From positions 62,001-126,000 of the forward strand of contig JAHXHS010000003.1 in NCBI GenBank assembly GCA_025656455.1: a stretch of DNA of 64,000 bases. The letters run 5' to 3'. This stretch comes from Candidatus Thiodiazotropha sp. (ex Epidulcina cf. delphinae) (GTDB lineage Bacteria; Pseudomonadota; Gammaproteobacteria; Chromatiales; Chromatiaceae). Positions 62,933 to 64,000 of the stretch are shown here, in pieces. The notes beneath the pieces were generated by a model. It did no database searches. It was not told the origin of the DNA and saw nothing but the letters and a program-made list of their open reading frames with translations. The stretch's first letter is position 1; every line of letters starts with the position of its first letter. Made by a program: the position numbers and the translations under genes.

Positions 62933-63622
62933 TTATTCAGCGCTTTTCTCCATCAGCTGCAGCCTGTTGAGGATCCGTATCTTGCCTCGGGCGACTGATA
63001 TCATCTTTTGCTGCTCAAAATCCTTCAGAATCCGGCTGACCACTTCACGGGACGTTCCCAGGTCGGATGCAATCGCCTGATGGGTCGCTTGCATGCGATT
63101 TTCGGTGGCTTCGGTGCGTTGCAACAGGTAGGTCGCAAGTCGTCGGTCGACGCGGCGAAAGGCGATCTCTTCGACAATGCTGATTACGTCACTGAGCCTG
63201 TCGTTGACGAGACTGAAAAGATAATTTCTCCAGGCAGGCGCCTCGTCCGCCCAGCGCATTACGTCAGCGGTGTTGACTATCAATGCCTCAATGGCCTGTT
63301 CACAGACAGCGAAGGCGGGAAAGGGCTTGCCGTTCATGATACAGGATGCGGTAAGGATGCAGCTTTCACCCGGACCGATACGGTAGAGGGTGATTTCCCT
63401 GCCGCTCTCACCGATCTTGTAGACGCGCGCCATGCCTTCGATGACCAGTGCCAGATGGCTGCATTGCATCCCTTGCTGACAGATGGGTTGGGAAGGCTTG
63501 AGCGTGATTTTGGCCGTGCTGTTGAAGAAACGCCGTACGAAATCCGCATCGGCGTTTCGTAAGAAACGGAATTGGCGGGAGAGCTTGCTGATTGTGGTCG
63601 GATCTGAAATCAAGGCTATCAC
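62933..63622 (-). CDS. Crp/Fnr-family transcriptional regulator
   Basis: 229 residues. Cyclic-nucleotide-binding-like beta-roll (about 20-135), long dimer helix, and C-terminal winged helix with TSREVVSRILKDFEQ as recognition helix. The FNR iron-sulfur cysteine arrangement is absent, but a GESCILTASC pair and AVCEQ are present, as in a Crp/Fnr subgroup often linked to sulfur or redox genes. Start is GTG 63622 with a weak ribosome-binding site. The gene downstream encodes a DUF2892 protein. Confidence 0.9.
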   Translation of the reverse strand: MIALISDPTTISKLSRQFRFLRNADADFVRRFFNSTAKITLKPSQPICQQGMQCSHLALVIEGMARVYKIGESGREITLYRIGPGESCILTASCIMNGKPFPAFAVCEQAIEALIVNTADVMRWADEAPAWRNYLFSLVNDRLSDVISIVEEIAFRRVDRRLATYLLQRTEATENRMQATHQAIASDLGTSREVVSRILKDFEQQKMISVARGKIRILNRLQLMEKSAE

Positions 63623-63661
63623 ATGCGATGGAGACGGATGATTCGTTTGACAGCTTCAGGT

Positions 63662-63860
63662 TATTAACCCGGCACCCTAATAGGTTGCGTTCAGGACTTC
63701 AAGCCTGCCCTTGATCAAGGCGTGGCTCGCCGGCAAGGGTGATGCCCTTGGCAAGAGCCACAACGCCGGGCAAGGGCAGGCTTGAAGCCCCTAACATTTT
63801 AATTTTCTTAAGGCAGGCACACAGCGGCTGAACGCAACCTATCAGGGTGCCGGGTTAATA
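63662..63860. mobile_element. 199-bp inverted-repeat element
   Basis: TATTAACCCGGCACCCT followed by ATAGGTTGCGTTCAG at the left matches, inverted, CTGAACGCAACCTAT and AGGGTGCCGGGTTAATA at the right. A nested pair AAGCCTGCCCTTG/CAAGGGCAGGCTT lies inside. No coding capacity and no clear target duplication. The remaining bases to 64000 show no gene. Confidence 0.7.
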
Positions 63861-64000
63861 GTACGATATTTAGTGATCTTAACCGTTTCCTTGGGCGCCG
63901 GTGACAGGATTTGTTACATCGCCGGATTGCCGGTGTCAGGAGATATGAGGCAGTGGCGGGTGTGATGTGCTAATTTAGAGAGATATTTTGCGGGTTAAGT

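Overview
This window looks like the chromosome of a sulfur-oxidising gammaproteobacterium. The evidence is the order guaB-guaA-tadA-mltF, a rhodanese-tusA-dsrE2 sulfur-relay operon, a trifunctional siroheme synthase, a flavoprotein of the sulfide:quinone reductase type, NarX/NarL-type signalling, several GGDEF proteins and a Gram-negative envelope (OMPLA, FadL, RND pump). I infer the group from gene content and do not name a species.

Layout. 1-1760: partial membrane sensor (periplasmic solute-binding domain plus PAS). 1943-12087: guaBA, then a 3.6-kb island (DUF4143 ATPase plus hipBA) inserted exactly at the 3' end of guaA, then tadA, pldA, mltF and tRNA-Ser(CGA). 12885-17139: a three-gene regulatory operon made of an NtrC-type sigma-54 activator, a secreted protein built from eight PxDVY repeats, and a histidine kinase. 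17140-34605: a divergent metabolic cluster preceded by a near-consensus sigma-54 promoter. It holds a GH63-like glucosidase, glucose dehydrogenase-like SDR, aquaporin, GMC oxidoreductase, small membrane protein, secreted VOC protein and GH100 invertase. After a second regulatory region come two consecutive Rieske fusion enzymes, a Na+/H+ antiporter, a K+ channel and a patatin lipoprotein. 34636-38745: a DUF5996 protein, internally deleted egtB and egtD, a TIR/deoxyribosyltransferase-like protein with helical repeats, and an intact egtD. 38825-48674: two diguanylate cyclases, an RND pump, an SQR-like flavoprotein, an RND adaptor and an S24-like protein. 48921-54244: ABC exporter, cca, NarX/NarL-type pair. 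54519-63622: sulfur metabolism, FadL porin, LysR regulator, AI-2E-type permease and a Crp/Fnr regulator.

The main candidate for an undescribed system is the 12885-34605 block. The sigma-54 activator lies divergent to a TGGC-N8-TTGCT promoter. A 30-bp inverted repeat in that region recurs, with 20 of 30 positions shared, ahead of the second half of the cluster, again just upstream of a TGGCACG element. The content (disaccharide hydrolases, sugar oxidation, water channel, Na+/H+ antiporter, K+ channel) suggests a response that dismantles a sugar-based compatible solute and re-balances ions. This is inference.

The window is also rich in small non-coding inverted-repeat elements: a 251-bp MITE-like element in two copies about 98% identical, a shared GC-rich hairpin motif in six copies, a 226-bp element with 14-bp terminal repeats, a paired 90-95-bp hairpin element behind two transporter genes, and a 199-bp element near the right end. 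No CRISPR array, rRNA gene or intact transposase/integrase gene was seen.
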